Assembly (NCBI GenBank): GCA_017432545.1
Contig: JAFRJA010000013.1
Span: forward strand, 1-35,955
Reading direction: 5' to 3'
Length of the DNA stretch: 35,955 nt
Origin: Erysipelotrichaceae bacterium
GTDB taxonomy: Bacteria > Bacillota_I > Bacilli_A > Erysipelotrichales > Erysipelotrichaceae
Below, one piece after another: positions 1 to 8,260 of the stretch. The position numbers and the translations under genes were made by a program. Below the pieces are notes generated by a model. That model saw nothing but the letters and a program-made list of their open reading frames with translations, was not told the DNA's origin and did no database searches. The number at the start of each line of letters is the position of its first letter. The stretch's first letter is position 1.

Positions 1-553
1 GAAATGAAGAAGCCGCTTCCTCACTCAAGAATTCCAAATACATCCTGATCGCTTCTAAGAAAACAAGGCAAAGGCACGATGAGGATGTACAAAACGGAAA
101 GCTTGTCTCTAAGGAATCCGCATTGTTCAATAAACCGGAACAGAGAGCTTCAGGCAATATGGAAGAAAAGTACAGAGAACTGATCTCTTCCAATCAGCTC
201 TTATTCACCATCGATCTTGTCAAGGAACAGCTCAACGATATGTTTTCCTCCATCTTTGAAAAAGATGCCAGGGATAAACTTAATGAAATACTCGATACCT
301 GCAAGGGGACAGACAATAAACACTTCCTATGGTTTGCCAGGCTATTGGAGAATCATATCGATGGTATTGTTGCCTACTCCAAATATCACATTTCTACCAG
401 TAAGCTTGAAGGAATCAACAATATGATAAAAACGGAACGTCGTTTGGGATATGGCTATCCCGATGATGAATATTTCTTCTTAAGAATCATAGACAGAAGC
501 CATAAGAATGACAATTACAGCTGATCACTATACACAAAAGATTTACGAGGACC
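1..553 (+). mobile_element. ISL3-family insertion sequence, right part (left end outside window)
   Basis: The window opens inside an ISL3-type element. Its transposase stops at 522-524, and the terminal repeat ends at about 553. Read on the opposite strand the end is GGTCCTCGTAAATC, the GG-yy-CTTC-like start usual for ISL3 termini. Directly after 553 the DUF2075 reading frame resumes with N-L-L-K, so the element sits inside that gene. The predicted 8-bp target duplication would be AAATTTAT at 554-561, but its partner lies outside the window. The element differs from the complete ISL3 element at 960-2542 in both transposase and ends. Confidence 0.75.
3..524 (+). CDS. ISL3 family transposase, C-terminal part
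   Basis: This is the C-terminal part of an ISL3-type DDE transposase that carries out cut-and-paste transposition of the element it lies in. The frame is open to the left edge; TTG or ATG codons inside it are not starts. Visible are the helical segment before the last catalytic residue and the typical block HFLWFARLLENHIDGI followed by STSKLEGINNMIKTERRLGYG. There the Glu of KLEGINN corresponds to the catalytic Glu of the family (EAVNN in the neighbouring element). Only about 173 residues of an expected 400 or more are seen. The stop lies 29 bp from the end of the element. Whether the full protein is intact cannot be judged here. Confidence 0.85.
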   Translation, partial: NEEAASSLKNSKYILIASKKTRQRHDEDVQNGKLVSKESALFNKPEQRASGNMEEKYRELISSNQLLFTIDLVKEQLNDMFSSIFEKDARDKLNEILDTCKGTDNKHFLWFARLLENHIDGIVAYSKYHISTSKLEGINNMIKTERRLGYGYPDDEYFFLRIIDRSHKNDNYS

Positions 554-951
554 AAATTTATTAAAAGATTTTACGGTGAAGGGTTATAATGCGGCTTATT
601 GTACTAAGAACAACGCGCCGAGAAATGCATATTTGAACTTGCTATCAAAATCCGATTTAAAAAAACAGATTAATATCAAAACATTATTCAGATCTCCTTT
701 CGGATTGTCTAACTGTCCTTCAAATTTTTATGATTGTCTGATCGTAGATGAAGCTCACAGATTGGTAAAAAAGATGTATCGAGACTGGAACGGAAAGAAT
801 CAGGTTGCGGAATGTATTAATGCATCGCTGTTTACCGTTTTTCTTATCGACGAGGATCAGAGAATTACTACAAAAGATATTGGTTCAGTCAACGAGATCA
901 AGAAATATGCAGCTGAATATAATAGCTCTGTTATTATGGGAGATTATACAA

Positions 952-959
952 AACTAACA
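952..959. repeat. 8-bp target site duplication, left copy (AACTAACA)
   Basis: AACTAACA directly abuts the left end of the complete ISL3 element and is identical to 2543-2550. Eight bp is the usual duplication size for the ISL3 family. Confidence 0.92.
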
Positions 960-2542
960 GATTCTTCTAACATCAAAGTGGGTACATTCTGACTGAGATA
1001 TTTATCTTTCCTATAGAAAAGAGGACACGATACTTTAAACTTATCAGTGACCAAACCGATAAGGAGAAAGTATACATATGCCCTCAACTAATAAAGTATT
1101 GAAAAAGATATTCAATGTCAATAAGATAAAGATCTGCAATTGCGAATTATACAAAGATCACAAGGGACAGGATCATCTGAAGATCAGCGTTGATCTGCGC
1201 AAGTCCGAGAAAAACAGATGTCCTTTCTGCCATAAGAAATGTATGAGCTATGATTCTCCCGACTACAAGAGAGTATGGAGACACCTCGATCTGGGAGGGA
1301 TCGTTTCCGAAATAGAGATGGAAGCTCACAGGATCGAATGTAAGAAACACGGCATATTATGTGAAGCTGTTCCCTTTGCCTATGAAGGATCGAAATTTAC
1401 CAAGGACTTTGATCTGACGGTTGCCTTTTTTGCCAGGAATGTATCCAAGTCCTTTGTATCAGAGTATATGAGGATATCCTGGTCAACGATCGGCAGATGC
1501 ATCTCCAGAGCCAGGAAAGATCTTGATCCCGATCTGAGAAGAAGATTGGACAATCTTGTCAATATCGGCATTGATGAGACAAGCTACAAGTCCGGTCATA
1601 AGTACATCACTGTCATTGTCAATCACGACACGGGCGAGGTTGTCTGGCTGCATAAGGATCATGGTAAACAGGTGCTGAAAACCTTCTTTGAAAGCCTGTC
1701 CGATGAACAGAAAGCCTCCATCAAGGCAATATCGGGTGATGGTGCCAGATGGATCGATGAGTGTATCGATGAATATGTGCCTTCAGTTACAAGGTGCACA
1801 GACGCCTATCATACTGTGGGCTGGGCGCAAGAGGCTTTGGATGAAGTCAGAGCTGAAGCCTGGCATAAAGCCAACGATGAAGTTAAGAAAGATAAAAAGA
1901 CGTATTCCAGGGGAAGACCTGCCAAAGATGACAAAGAAAGAGCACGGACCAAGGAAAAGAAGGAATACGCCAAAGCGATCAAGAATTCAAGATACGCACT
2001 AGGCAAGAATCCTGAGAATCTCACCGCGTATCAGGAAACAAAACTGCAGATGATCGCCGAAAGTGAACCACGCTTATTCAGAGCCTACAGGCTTAAGGAA
2101 GATCTGAGGCTGATACTTCACCTTAAGGATGTATCATCAGCTGATCAGCTGCTTAAGAAATGGCTGTGGAAAGCGTCGCATTCAAAGATCAAACCCTTTG
2201 TCGAATTATCCAGAAAGATCAGAAGACACAAAGGCCACATCCTCAACACCATTGAATACGGCTTGTCCAACGCCAGGATCGAAGCTGTCAACAACAAGAT
2301 CAAGCTGATCATCAGAAGAGCCTACGGTTTCAGGAATCTTGACAACATGTTTGACATGATCTATCTGTGCTGTTCAAATATCGAGATACCGCTTCCTAAC
2401 AGAGCTATAAAATCCGAAATAAATACCGCTTCATAATAAAACGAAACAGAAACAGGATACCGGATGAAGAAAAACACGATAAATACCAAGCAAAACAAAA
2501 GCGGGTATCCTCAGATTAACCCACTTTTATGAAAGAAGAGCC
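960..2542 (+). mobile_element. Complete ISL3-family insertion sequence (1583 bp)
   Basis: The boundaries come from the sequence itself. The left end, GATTCTTCTAACATCAAAGT... (960-984), and the reverse complement of the right end, GGCTCTTCTTTCATAAAAGT... (2518-2542), match at 19 of 25 positions. Exact 8-bp copies of AACTAACA flank the element. It carries one transposase gene. The clean duplication and the in-frame target on both sides suggest a recent, simple transposition. Confidence 0.92.
1078..2436 (+). CDS. ISL3 family transposase (452 aa), apparently intact
   Basis: Full-length DDE transposase of the ISL3 family. The N-terminus (about 35-75) holds a zinc-ribbon-like CPFCHKKC followed by KRVWRHLDLGG, then an HTH region near 130-150. 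Catalytic candidates are the Asp in NIGIDETSY (about 165), the Asp residues in AISGDGARW and CTDAYHTVGW, and the Glu in SNARIEAVNNKIK near the C-terminus, followed by RRAYGFRNLDNM. A lysine-rich insert lies at about 270-310. The ATG at 1078 follows GGAGAAAGTATACAT. Length and motifs match active members, so this copy could be functional. It belongs to a different subgroup from the fragment at the left edge. Confidence 0.93.
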   Translation: MPSTNKVLKKIFNVNKIKICNCELYKDHKGQDHLKISVDLRKSEKNRCPFCHKKCMSYDSPDYKRVWRHLDLGGIVSEIEMEAHRIECKKHGILCEAVPFAYEGSKFTKDFDLTVAFFARNVSKSFVSEYMRISWSTIGRCISRARKDLDPDLRRRLDNLVNIGIDETSYKSGHKYITVIVNHDTGEVVWLHKDHGKQVLKTFFESLSDEQKASIKAISGDGARWIDECIDEYVPSVTRCTDAYHTVGWAQEALDEVRAEAWHKANDEVKKDKKTYSRGRPAKDDKERARTKEKKEYAKAIKNSRYALGKNPENLTAYQETKLQMIAESEPRLFRAYRLKEDLRLILHLKDVSSADQLLKKWLWKASHSKIKPFVELSRKIRRHKGHILNTIEYGLSNARIEAVNNKIKLIIRRAYGFRNLDNMFDMIYLCCSNIEIPLPNRAIKSEINTAS

Positions 2543-2550
2543 AACTAACA
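2543..2550. repeat. 8-bp target site duplication, right copy (AACTAACA)
   Basis: Identical to 952-959. It lies between the right inverted repeat and the resumed DUF2075 frame at 2551. Confidence 0.92.
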
Positions 2551-3157
2551 TCTCAATTCAGATGCAATGGTTCTGATCAATATTTACAGTTAATTGATGA
2601 CATTCTGCAGATTGGGGAAACAGTCTCGATTGATTTTAACGAATTGAATTTTGATTTTAAGGTGTTTGATGATCCAAACGAATTCAGAAATGTTTTAAGA
2701 GAGAAAAATAAGATTAACAATAAAGCCAGAATGGTTGCTGGTTATTGTTATGACTGGAATGTTAAGAATAACAGAGGAGAATTCGATATCTTCCTAGAAA
2801 ATGATTTTAAAGCCAGGTGGAATCTGGATGGTGATGATATCTGGGCTATCAATCCAAAATCATTTGAAGAAGTTGGGTGTATACATACTGCACAAGGATT
2901 AGAATTTGATTATGTTGGTGTCATTATTGGAAAAGATCTTCGTTTTGATGAAGATTCTGGTAGAGTTATTACCGACAAAACAAAGATCTCAACTGATGAT
3001 AAATCATCAGGAATTAGTAGTTCTGATGAAATAACCGCTGAAAGATTGATTAAGAACACATACAAAACATTGCTTACCAGAGGGCAAAAAGGTTGCTACG
3101 TTTATTGTGAAGATAAGCCCTTAAGAGAGCATATTAAGAAAATAATAGAAACCAGTT

Positions 3158-3489
3158 ATGATAAATAAACTTCCTGAAAGCAACAGCATCGATATCAGAA
3201 GGCTTGGAAGGATCTTTGATAAAATGTCAGAGTCTTACAAGATCTTTTGGTTTAGGGCAATCATTGATTCTGTAAACAGAGGAATAACTGTTTTGACATA
3301 TGTGATGAGCTAATTAATGAAATGATTGCTTCAGGTTGGTATATGGTTTCTGAGTATAAACTCAATTTAGGTCCTAGTGATGGTTTAGAGAAAATCATAC
3401 TGACTGTATCAGATAAGTTAGATCTGAAAGCAAGTGAGAATAGAAGGAAGATCGTTGAAGTAGTAGGCGCTTATAACTGGATATTTTGA
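3158..3489 (+). pseudogene. HNH endonuclease-associated protein, N-terminal remnant, frameshifted
   Basis: An ATG at 3158 overlaps the last codons of the DUF2075 frame by 11 bp. It reads MINKLPESNSIDIRRLGRIF then SYKIFWFRAIIDSVNRG before a stop at about 3310. In another frame the same protein continues as DELINEMIASGWYMVSEYKL and LNLGPSDGLEKIILTVSDKL, ending at 3489. This pattern (SLSRLF...SYKYFWFLAIID...EMIAKAWY...KLNLG) is that of the N-terminal region of bacterial HNH-endonuclease family proteins. At least one frameshift lies near 3295, and no HNH motif follows, so the C-terminus is gone. The overlap suggests an original DUF2075-HNH gene pair. The family name is recalled from similarity. 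Confidence 0.6.
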
Positions 3490-3533
3490 TAATTGCAGGA
3501 GATCAAACTGAGGCTCAATAGTTATAACAGCTA

Positions 3534-3758
3534 TTAGTTTTCAATTGAAACTCCAAAATAGATAGAATTACCCCAGTCGTGGCTGCGAATGATCTTTTTT
3601 GTCAATGCAATGGCCTCATAGCCTCTGATACCTTCAATTTCGAAATATAGGGACATTCCTTCCTGTTTTACAAAACAAATCTTTATATCGTTATCCTGAT
3701 AACCATCCAAGACCTGTTTCACTTTTTCCGTCAGCATCGGGCTTTTTACTACAAGCAT
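3534..3758 (-). CDS. Small conserved-looking protein of unknown function (74 aa)
   Basis: I do not recognise this protein. It starts MLVVKSPMLTEKVKQVLDGY, has mixed alpha/beta character (KICFVKQEGMSLYFEIEG, then YEAIALTKKIIRSHDW) and no membrane segment or signal. Its ATG directly follows the stop of the MupG-like gene with no gap, so it is almost certainly the last gene of the PTS/MupG operon. The compact fold with ICFVKQ and LYFEIEG strands could be a small regulatory or sugar-phosphate-binding domain, but nothing catalytic is visible. Confidence 0.65.
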   Translation of the reverse strand: MLVVKSPMLTEKVKQVLDGYQDNDIKICFVKQEGMSLYFEIEGIRGYEAIALTKKIIRSHDWGNSIYFGVSIEN

Positions 3759-4883
3759 CTATTCCACCCCTTTCAGAACGAAAGGTATATTTCCTTTTTT
3801 TATGTATTTCAACAAGAGCCTATAATCGTCATCCACATCACCTATCACGTTTGCACAGTTAAATGAGTCAAGATCTTTCAATATGATTTGTATCTCTCCT
3901 TCATATTGGGCACTTAGTTCATTGTCGATCGTAACGCTGCCAAAAGGTCTTTTTTCGATGTTGAACGGTTTACTTTTGATTCCCCTATATTTACAGCATC
4001 GAATCAAATAATCCGGTTCATCAAATCGGTTGTACTGAATGATTTCCTTGCGTAATATCTCTTTTAAAGAGACAGGAACATTATGCCGATATCGAAACAG
4101 AATTTGCACAGGTTCATTTATGCATGAGTCTCTCAATTCGTTAAGTTCATCGTCCGGGACCAATGTATCGCCAAAGAAAATGTCTTCAATACCGGAACAT
4201 AACAATATCTTAGAAGCAACGTATGGTCTTATATAACGCAGAGATTCAACGCTCATGACACCGTGGCTTTCTTTATGTAGAAAGGAATAGGCTTTTGTTG
4301 AAGATATAAAAGCTGAGACTTTTATTCCATATTCTTTTAAAAATGAACACGTCTCTTCAATCGTTTTTATAGAAATGCCCGTGTCCTGGCGGGGATAATA
4401 GTTGAAGCAAGCTTCAACTTTGCGAAGATCCCCGTTTTCATTAATCGTCTTGATTGCTTCCAGATATTTATTTTTATATGCAGGAAGATCGATGCGGATA
4501 TCGGAAGCATTGATCTGCAGGATCAGGTCAGATGGATGTTTTGTAATATATGCGAGTTCATCGGCTTTTAATCCGCCGTCGATCCTTATTCCATAGACTC
4601 CGGCATCATGCAGATAATTAAGCGTATTATCCAAAGAACCAAAATAAGCAATGACGTTATCATTAAAATCGCAATATACTTTCAGATCCTTCTTTGCTGC
4701 AAACGCAATTGTCTGCCAGAAAATCGGATCATCAGGATTTGCGGCACCATCGAAGTGCTGATCAGCCAATATCATAGAAGTAAACATCTTTGTAAATCCT
4801 GACTCTGCAGCTTTACAGATATATTCTTCTGTTTTTGTTTTATCTGTAAGATCCGGAAAAACGCTGATACCAAATTCATGCAT
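3759..4883 (-). CDS. MupG-like 6-phospho-N-acetylmuramidase (DUF871 family)
   Basis: A cytoplasmic TIM-barrel protein of 374 aa, the usual family length. The start MHEFGISVFPDLTDKT is the typical DUF871 opening, followed by FTKMFTSMI, YCDFNDNV, GIRIDGGL, CFNYYPRQDTGIS (highly typical) and a C-terminal barrel-like domain from about 260 on. Characterised S. aureus MupG hydrolyses MurNAc-6-phosphate-GlcNAc after PTS uptake in cell-wall recycling. Here a PTS EIIC, an RpiR/MurR regulator and a phospho-sugar context support the same class of role. No MurQ etherase is present, so another phospho-disaccharide is possible. It is seven bp downstream of the RDD-like gene in the same operon. The name is by family; the substrate is inferred. 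Confidence 0.82.
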   Translation of the reverse strand: MHEFGISVFPDLTDKTKTEEYICKAAESGFTKMFTSMILADQHFDGAANPDDPIFWQTIAFAAKKDLKVYCDFNDNVIAYFGSLDNTLNYLHDAGVYGIRIDGGLKADELAYITKHPSDLILQINASDIRIDLPAYKNKYLEAIKTINENGDLRKVEACFNYYPRQDTGISIKTIEETCSFLKEYGIKVSAFISSTKAYSFLHKESHGVMSVESLRYIRPYVASKILLCSGIEDIFFGDTLVPDDELNELRDSCINEPVQILFRYRHNVPVSLKEILRKEIIQYNRFDEPDYLIRCCKYRGIKSKPFNIEKRPFGSVTIDNELSAQYEGEIQIILKDLDSFNCANVIGDVDDDYRLLLKYIKKGNIPFVLKGVE

Positions 4884-4889
4884 AAATAA

Positions 4890-5402
4890 TCACCTGCTTT
4901 CTGTCAACTTAAGCGCACAAATTTTCTCGATCAAAGTGCAACAGTTTTCGTCAGAAAAAACAAAGAAAAGGGAGATGATATACGGCATACTGTTAAAGAC
5001 GAAGATACTCAAGGCCGTTAATAATGCGTCAGCAAGATAACGAAGACAGGTTAAATAATATTCTTCCTGCTTCCTGCTTACCAAAGCCAGAGCGCAAATA
5101 TGCAGGCCAATAGTTTTTCCCTTAAAGAGCATCATCAAAGCACCTTTATAAGAGATTAGAATCTTCAGAAATGTCTGATAAAGGATCATGAATTGCATAT
5201 AGAAAAGAGAATATGCTTCATTGAAAGCTGTCGATTGATCGCCCATTCCTTCTGTCTGGTGCAATATATCAAAAACCGCTTTAATATCTTTGTTTCCTGA
5301 GAAAAAACAGAATAACTCTGTAAGGATGATCGCTATAAGCATATCGACCACAATAGAGATCATCCTTCTGATTTTCATGTTACTTAAGATCTGATCAAGC
5401 AT
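4890..5402 (-). CDS. RDD-like membrane protein (170 aa)
   Basis: A hydrophobic protein that fits the RDD family. It has an N-terminal KIRRMISIVVDMLIAIILTE helix with the Arg/Asp spacing of RDD domains, a central helix at about 70-95, the block FKGKTIGLHICALALV (the GKTIG/KxLGlkV motif of the family), and C-terminal helices at about 118-160. Four or so membrane segments are expected. The function of RDD proteins in sugar operons is unclear. It lies between the PTS EIIC and the MupG-like gene with short spacing, so it is co-transcribed with them. Alternative: an unrelated small permease-like protein. Confidence 0.6.
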   Translation of the reverse strand: MLDQILSNMKIRRMISIVVDMLIAIILTELFCFFSGNKDIKAVFDILHQTEGMGDQSTAFNEAYSLFYMQFMILYQTFLKILISYKGALMMLFKGKTIGLHICALALVSRKQEEYYLTCLRYLADALLTALSIFVFNSMPYIISLFFVFSDENCCTLIEKICALKLTESR

Positions 5403-5425
5403 GACTTTGTCATTTTGATTAACAG

Positions 5426-6700
5426 TTACTCTTCACCGTTTTCTTTCTTTAACTGTTCCTTATCCCAAGCCCTTACAAACGGCCACCAGATGACAAAAGC
5501 GATAAAGAAATTGATCACTTGAAGTATAAAACCGCCAATCTTTCCACCGGTAGTCAGATAGCCGCAGAGGAAATAAGGAATCGTCCAGTTGATCGAAATG
5601 CCACAGGGTTTCGGGAAGATATTCATGGACATTGTAATATAGGTAAATATGGCAATGACCAACGGAGCACAAATATATGGGATCATCAAGAACGGATTTA
5701 AAACAACAGGCATACCAAAGACGACCGGCTCGTTAATGTTGAAGATTCCGGGAGCAAGAGATAATCTTCCGACTTGTTTTCCAATCTTGCTTTTAGCAAA
5801 AACACAGAGCCAGATAACAAGCGGAAGCGTAGCTCCCGAACCACCGATCCACAGGAAGTTTTCTACAAACGATGTAGTAACGGCATAAGGGATCGCCTGT
5901 CCGGCCTGATATGCCGATAAGTTTGCCATCTGAGCATTGGACCAGATTGGACCCATGATTGAAGATACGACATTTGAACCATGGATACCAAAGCTCCAAA
6001 GGATCTGTTCTACCAGCGTTGTTGCAATGACTCCGCCTAAAGATGTGCCGGCTTTTGTCAGCGGTGTACCTACAACTGTCAAAATCGCTGTGGAAAAATC
6101 ACCATATGGCGTCTTTGCAAAAATGAATTTCACGATTAAAGCGAGAACAACAATGATCAGACCGGGTATCAGTGCCGTAAATGAACCGGATATTGCTGGC
6201 GGTACGCTTTCCGGAAGCTTGATCACAAGATCTCGGTCAAGAACAAACTTGTAGACATATCCCGCAAGAAGAGAAATTACCAAGGCTGAAAACAGATAGC
6301 TTGTTCCAAGATAGTCCGCATTCCAGCCCCACATATCGGAATCAAAGGTCGTAACGATCAGGTATGCGGCAATCGCCATCACTCCTGCCGGATCGCCTTT
6401 ATATCCATAACTTTCAACCAGCGACTTTGCAACACCAAATGAAGCAATAAGCGAGATGATCGACATCGTTGCAGGAAAAACCGTACTCCATACAAGTTTA
6501 TCGCCCCACCCTTCGCCAAACATACCGGCCATAAATGACTGATAAGCATCTGACGGGAAATCAGAAATGATAATGAATAAGGATCCGATGATCATTAGTG
6601 GCATCGCCATAACGATACCGTCACGAAGCGCACACAGAATCCTTGAATTTGCGATTCTGGTTGCAACAGGAATAAACTTTTCTTCAAACCATTTTTTCAT
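5426..6700 (-). CDS. PTS sugar transporter subunit EIIC, lactose/cellobiose (CelB) type
   Basis: A 424-aa inner-membrane permease that translocates and presents a sugar for phosphorylation. Family signatures are the N-terminal AMPLMIIGSLFIII segment, TAYLIVTTFDSD-type loops, IHGSNVVSSIMGPIW, GSGATLPLVIWL and the hallmark NINEPVVFGMPVVLNPF near 320-336. Around ten membrane segments are visible. It is the first gene of a minus-strand operon, with GAAAGGGG as ribosome site before the ATG. No EIIA or EIIB is encoded next to it, so those must come from elsewhere. With MupG downstream and an RpiR/MurR regulator divergent, the cargo is probably a beta-linked amino-sugar disaccharide. That is an inference. 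Confidence 0.88.
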   Translation of the reverse strand: MKKWFEEKFIPVATRIANSRILCALRDGIVMAMPLMIIGSLFIIISDFPSDAYQSFMAGMFGEGWGDKLVWSTVFPATMSIISLIASFGVAKSLVESYGYKGDPAGVMAIAAYLIVTTFDSDMWGWNADYLGTSYLFSALVISLLAGYVYKFVLDRDLVIKLPESVPPAISGSFTALIPGLIIVVLALIVKFIFAKTPYGDFSTAILTVVGTPLTKAGTSLGGVIATTLVEQILWSFGIHGSNVVSSIMGPIWSNAQMANLSAYQAGQAIPYAVTTSFVENFLWIGGSGATLPLVIWLCVFAKSKIGKQVGRLSLAPGIFNINEPVVFGMPVVLNPFLMIPYICAPLVIAIFTYITMSMNIFPKPCGISINWTIPYFLCGYLTTGGKIGGFILQVINFFIAFVIWWPFVRAWDKEQLKKENGEE

Positions 6701-6882
6701 ATTGCTTTACCCCTTTCAAAATAATGATTTGCACAAAACAAGAAAACAGAAAAAACACTTTAAACAAACGAATATAATTATTGATCTCTCTTCTGATTTC
6801 ATTTTTGTTCCAAAGCATTGTTATTTCAATATTTCAAAAACAAAGAGGCAGGAGTGACCATGAAATGTTATTTGTAACTATT

Positions 6883-6913
6883 ATGTTATAATTATGACAA
6901 AGAGGTATAACAT
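6883..6913. promoter_or_regulatory. Inverted repeat over the RpiR-gene -10 and ribosome site
   Basis: ATGTTATA (6883-6890) and TATAACAT (6906-6913) are a perfect 8-bp inverted repeat with a 15-bp spacer. The left arm overlaps a TATAAT (6887-6892). The spacer holds the GAGG ribosome site (6902-6905) of the regulator that starts at 6917. It could be an autoregulatory operator, or an mRNA hairpin that exposes the ribosome site in its loop. I could not place a clear -35 for it. Confidence 0.45.
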
Positions 6914-6916
6914 ATC

Positions 6917-7699
6917 ATGGCATTATTTGATAATCTTCCCGATCTTTCCGGTGTAGAACTCAAGATCTATAATTATGCCGTTTCCAATGCGAATGACGTC
7001 AGCTATATGAGCATTCAGGAACTGGCAAAAAAGACCTATTCTTCTACCGCCAGTGTTTTACGTTTATGTAAAAAACTGGACTGTTCCGGGTTTTCGGAAT
7101 TCAAATTCAAACTGAAACAAAGTCTTTCGGATGATAGAAAGCAGGGGTCGCTTCATTTCAGAAACGACGTCAGAGAAACACTGGAACTTCTTTATAACCA
7201 AACCAACACAGAGCCTTTTAATAACGCAGTCAAAAAAGCAGCACAGCTTCTCGCATCAAAATCCATGGTCATTTTCGCCGGATTGGGATCATCGGATATT
7301 GCCGCCAGTTATGGGGCAAGATATTTTTCCTATGTTGTACCATATTCGTTCCGCATCGAAGCGATCGAAGATTATACAGTCGGAGCACAGTTTGTTTCCG
7401 ATAATATGTATAAGGAAATATGTGTCGTCGCTTTGTCTATTTCCGGAGATACAAGAGATGTGTTGCACTATGTTAAGGGTATGAATCTGGCGCGCTGTTC
7501 CCTGATCGCTATTACCGCCAACAACTATTCCAAATTGGCGGGGATCGCCGATGTTGTCATACCTTATTCGCTGACCAAACTCACCCGCAATAATGCGGAT
7601 CTCAATTCACAGATACCATGCATGTTCATACTGGAACTGCTGGCACAGGAACTGTATAACATCAAATCGGGAATGAACATGATAGGAGACCAGCCATGA
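6917..7699 (+). CDS. MurR/RpiR family transcriptional regulator
   Basis: A 260-aa DNA-binding regulator. The N-terminal HTH_6 domain (1-75) carries MSIQELAKKTYSSTASVLRL and CKKLDCSGFSEFKFKLKQ. A SIS sugar-phosphate-binding domain covers about 100-235 (VIFAGLGSSDIAASYGARYF, then ALSISGDTRDVLHYV). The family senses phosphosugars such as MurNAc-6P. It is divergent from the PTS/MupG operon and separated by 216 bp, so it most likely controls that operon and itself. The GNAT gene overlaps its stop by the ATGA arrangement. Confidence 0.9.
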   Translation: MALFDNLPDLSGVELKIYNYAVSNANDVSYMSIQELAKKTYSSTASVLRLCKKLDCSGFSEFKFKLKQSLSDDRKQGSLHFRNDVRETLELLYNQTNTEPFNNAVKKAAQLLASKSMVIFAGLGSSDIAASYGARYFSYVVPYSFRIEAIEDYTVGAQFVSDNMYKEICVVALSISGDTRDVLHYVKGMNLARCSLIAITANNYSKLAGIADVVIPYSLTKLTRNNADLNSQIPCMFILELLAQELYNIKSGMNMIGDQP

Positions 7700-8250
7700 T
7701 ATTAATAAGGAACGCTCAAGACAAAGATCTTGAATCAATTTTTTTAATCAATCAGCTCAATTCATCCAATCCCAATAAACCACCGAAAGAAAAAGAATTC
7801 TGTCTTTATCTTTATGCCGGCTATTACATGAAAATGGAAAAAGAAAACTGTTTTGTTGCATACGAAAGCGAAACGGATGAAGTACTTGGTTACATTCTTG
7901 GTTCCAGAAATTATGAATCTTTTCTATCCATGATAGAAAACGATTATCTGGAAAAAGCGGAAGAACTTGGCTTCAAACAGCGTTTCTTATCCGAAATACA
8001 TGCTTACGAAAGATTCAAAGATGAATATCCCGCACATTTCCATATCGATGTCAAACCGGGAAATCAGCATAAAGGAATAGGTTCCAGATTGCTTGATGAA
8101 CAATTGAAACATCTGAGGAACGAAGGTGCTAAAGGGGTCATGCTGCTGGTAGGAAAAAACAAAGAAGCAGCAAACCATTTTTATGAGAAAAACGGTATGG
8201 CTGTCATTGCTGAAAGTCAAACCACGTTTGCACGAGGAAAAAAACTATAA
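7696..8250 (+). CDS. GNAT family N-acetyltransferase
   Basis: A 184-aa acetyltransferase of the GNAT fold. It starts ILIRNAQDKDLESIFLINQL (strand 1/helix 1) and contains the acetyl-CoA loop HIDVKPGNQHKGIGSRLLDE (motif A, Q-x-x-G-x-G/S). It ends with NHFYEKNGMAVIAESQTTF (motif B). Its ATG overlaps the RpiR stop (ATGA), indicating translational coupling, so it is probably part of the amino-sugar response. An amino-sugar substrate is plausible but unproven. Confidence 0.85.
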   Translation: MILIRNAQDKDLESIFLINQLNSSNPNKPPKEKEFCLYLYAGYYMKMEKENCFVAYESETDEVLGYILGSRNYESFLSMIENDYLEKAEELGFKQRFLSEIHAYERFKDEYPAHFHIDVKPGNQHKGIGSRLLDEQLKHLRNEGAKGVMLLVGKNKEAANHFYEKNGMAVIAESQTTFARGKKL

Positions 8251-8260
8251 AGCAAGAAAA

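Larger units (their letters stand above)
554..3168 (+). pseudogene. DUF2075 helicase-like gene, disrupted by two ISL3 insertions
   Basis: Two pieces of one gene flank the complete ISL3 element. Piece 1 (555-959) encodes NLLKDFTVKGYNAAYCTKNN, then LIVDEAHR (Walker B/DEAH-like). Piece 2 (2551-3168) begins SQFRCNGSDQYLQLID and holds IHTAQGLEFDYVGVIIG and TLLTRGQKGCYVYC, all hallmarks of DUF2075 (Schlafen group 3-like helicase domain). Removing 960-2550 (element plus one target copy) joins the pieces exactly in frame as D-Y-T-K-L-T-S-Q-F-R. The N-terminus with Walker A lies beyond the first ISL3 element, outside the window. DUF2075 proteins are predicted DNA/RNA helicases, often in defence contexts. 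With two insertions the gene is dead. The plus-strand ORF 576-992 reads 11 codons into the element before stopping. Confidence 0.85.

Noticed and set aside
576-992. Independent 138-aa gene
   Set aside because: It is the first visible piece of the DUF2075 gene that runs into the ISL3 left end; the ORF start is an internal GTG codon.
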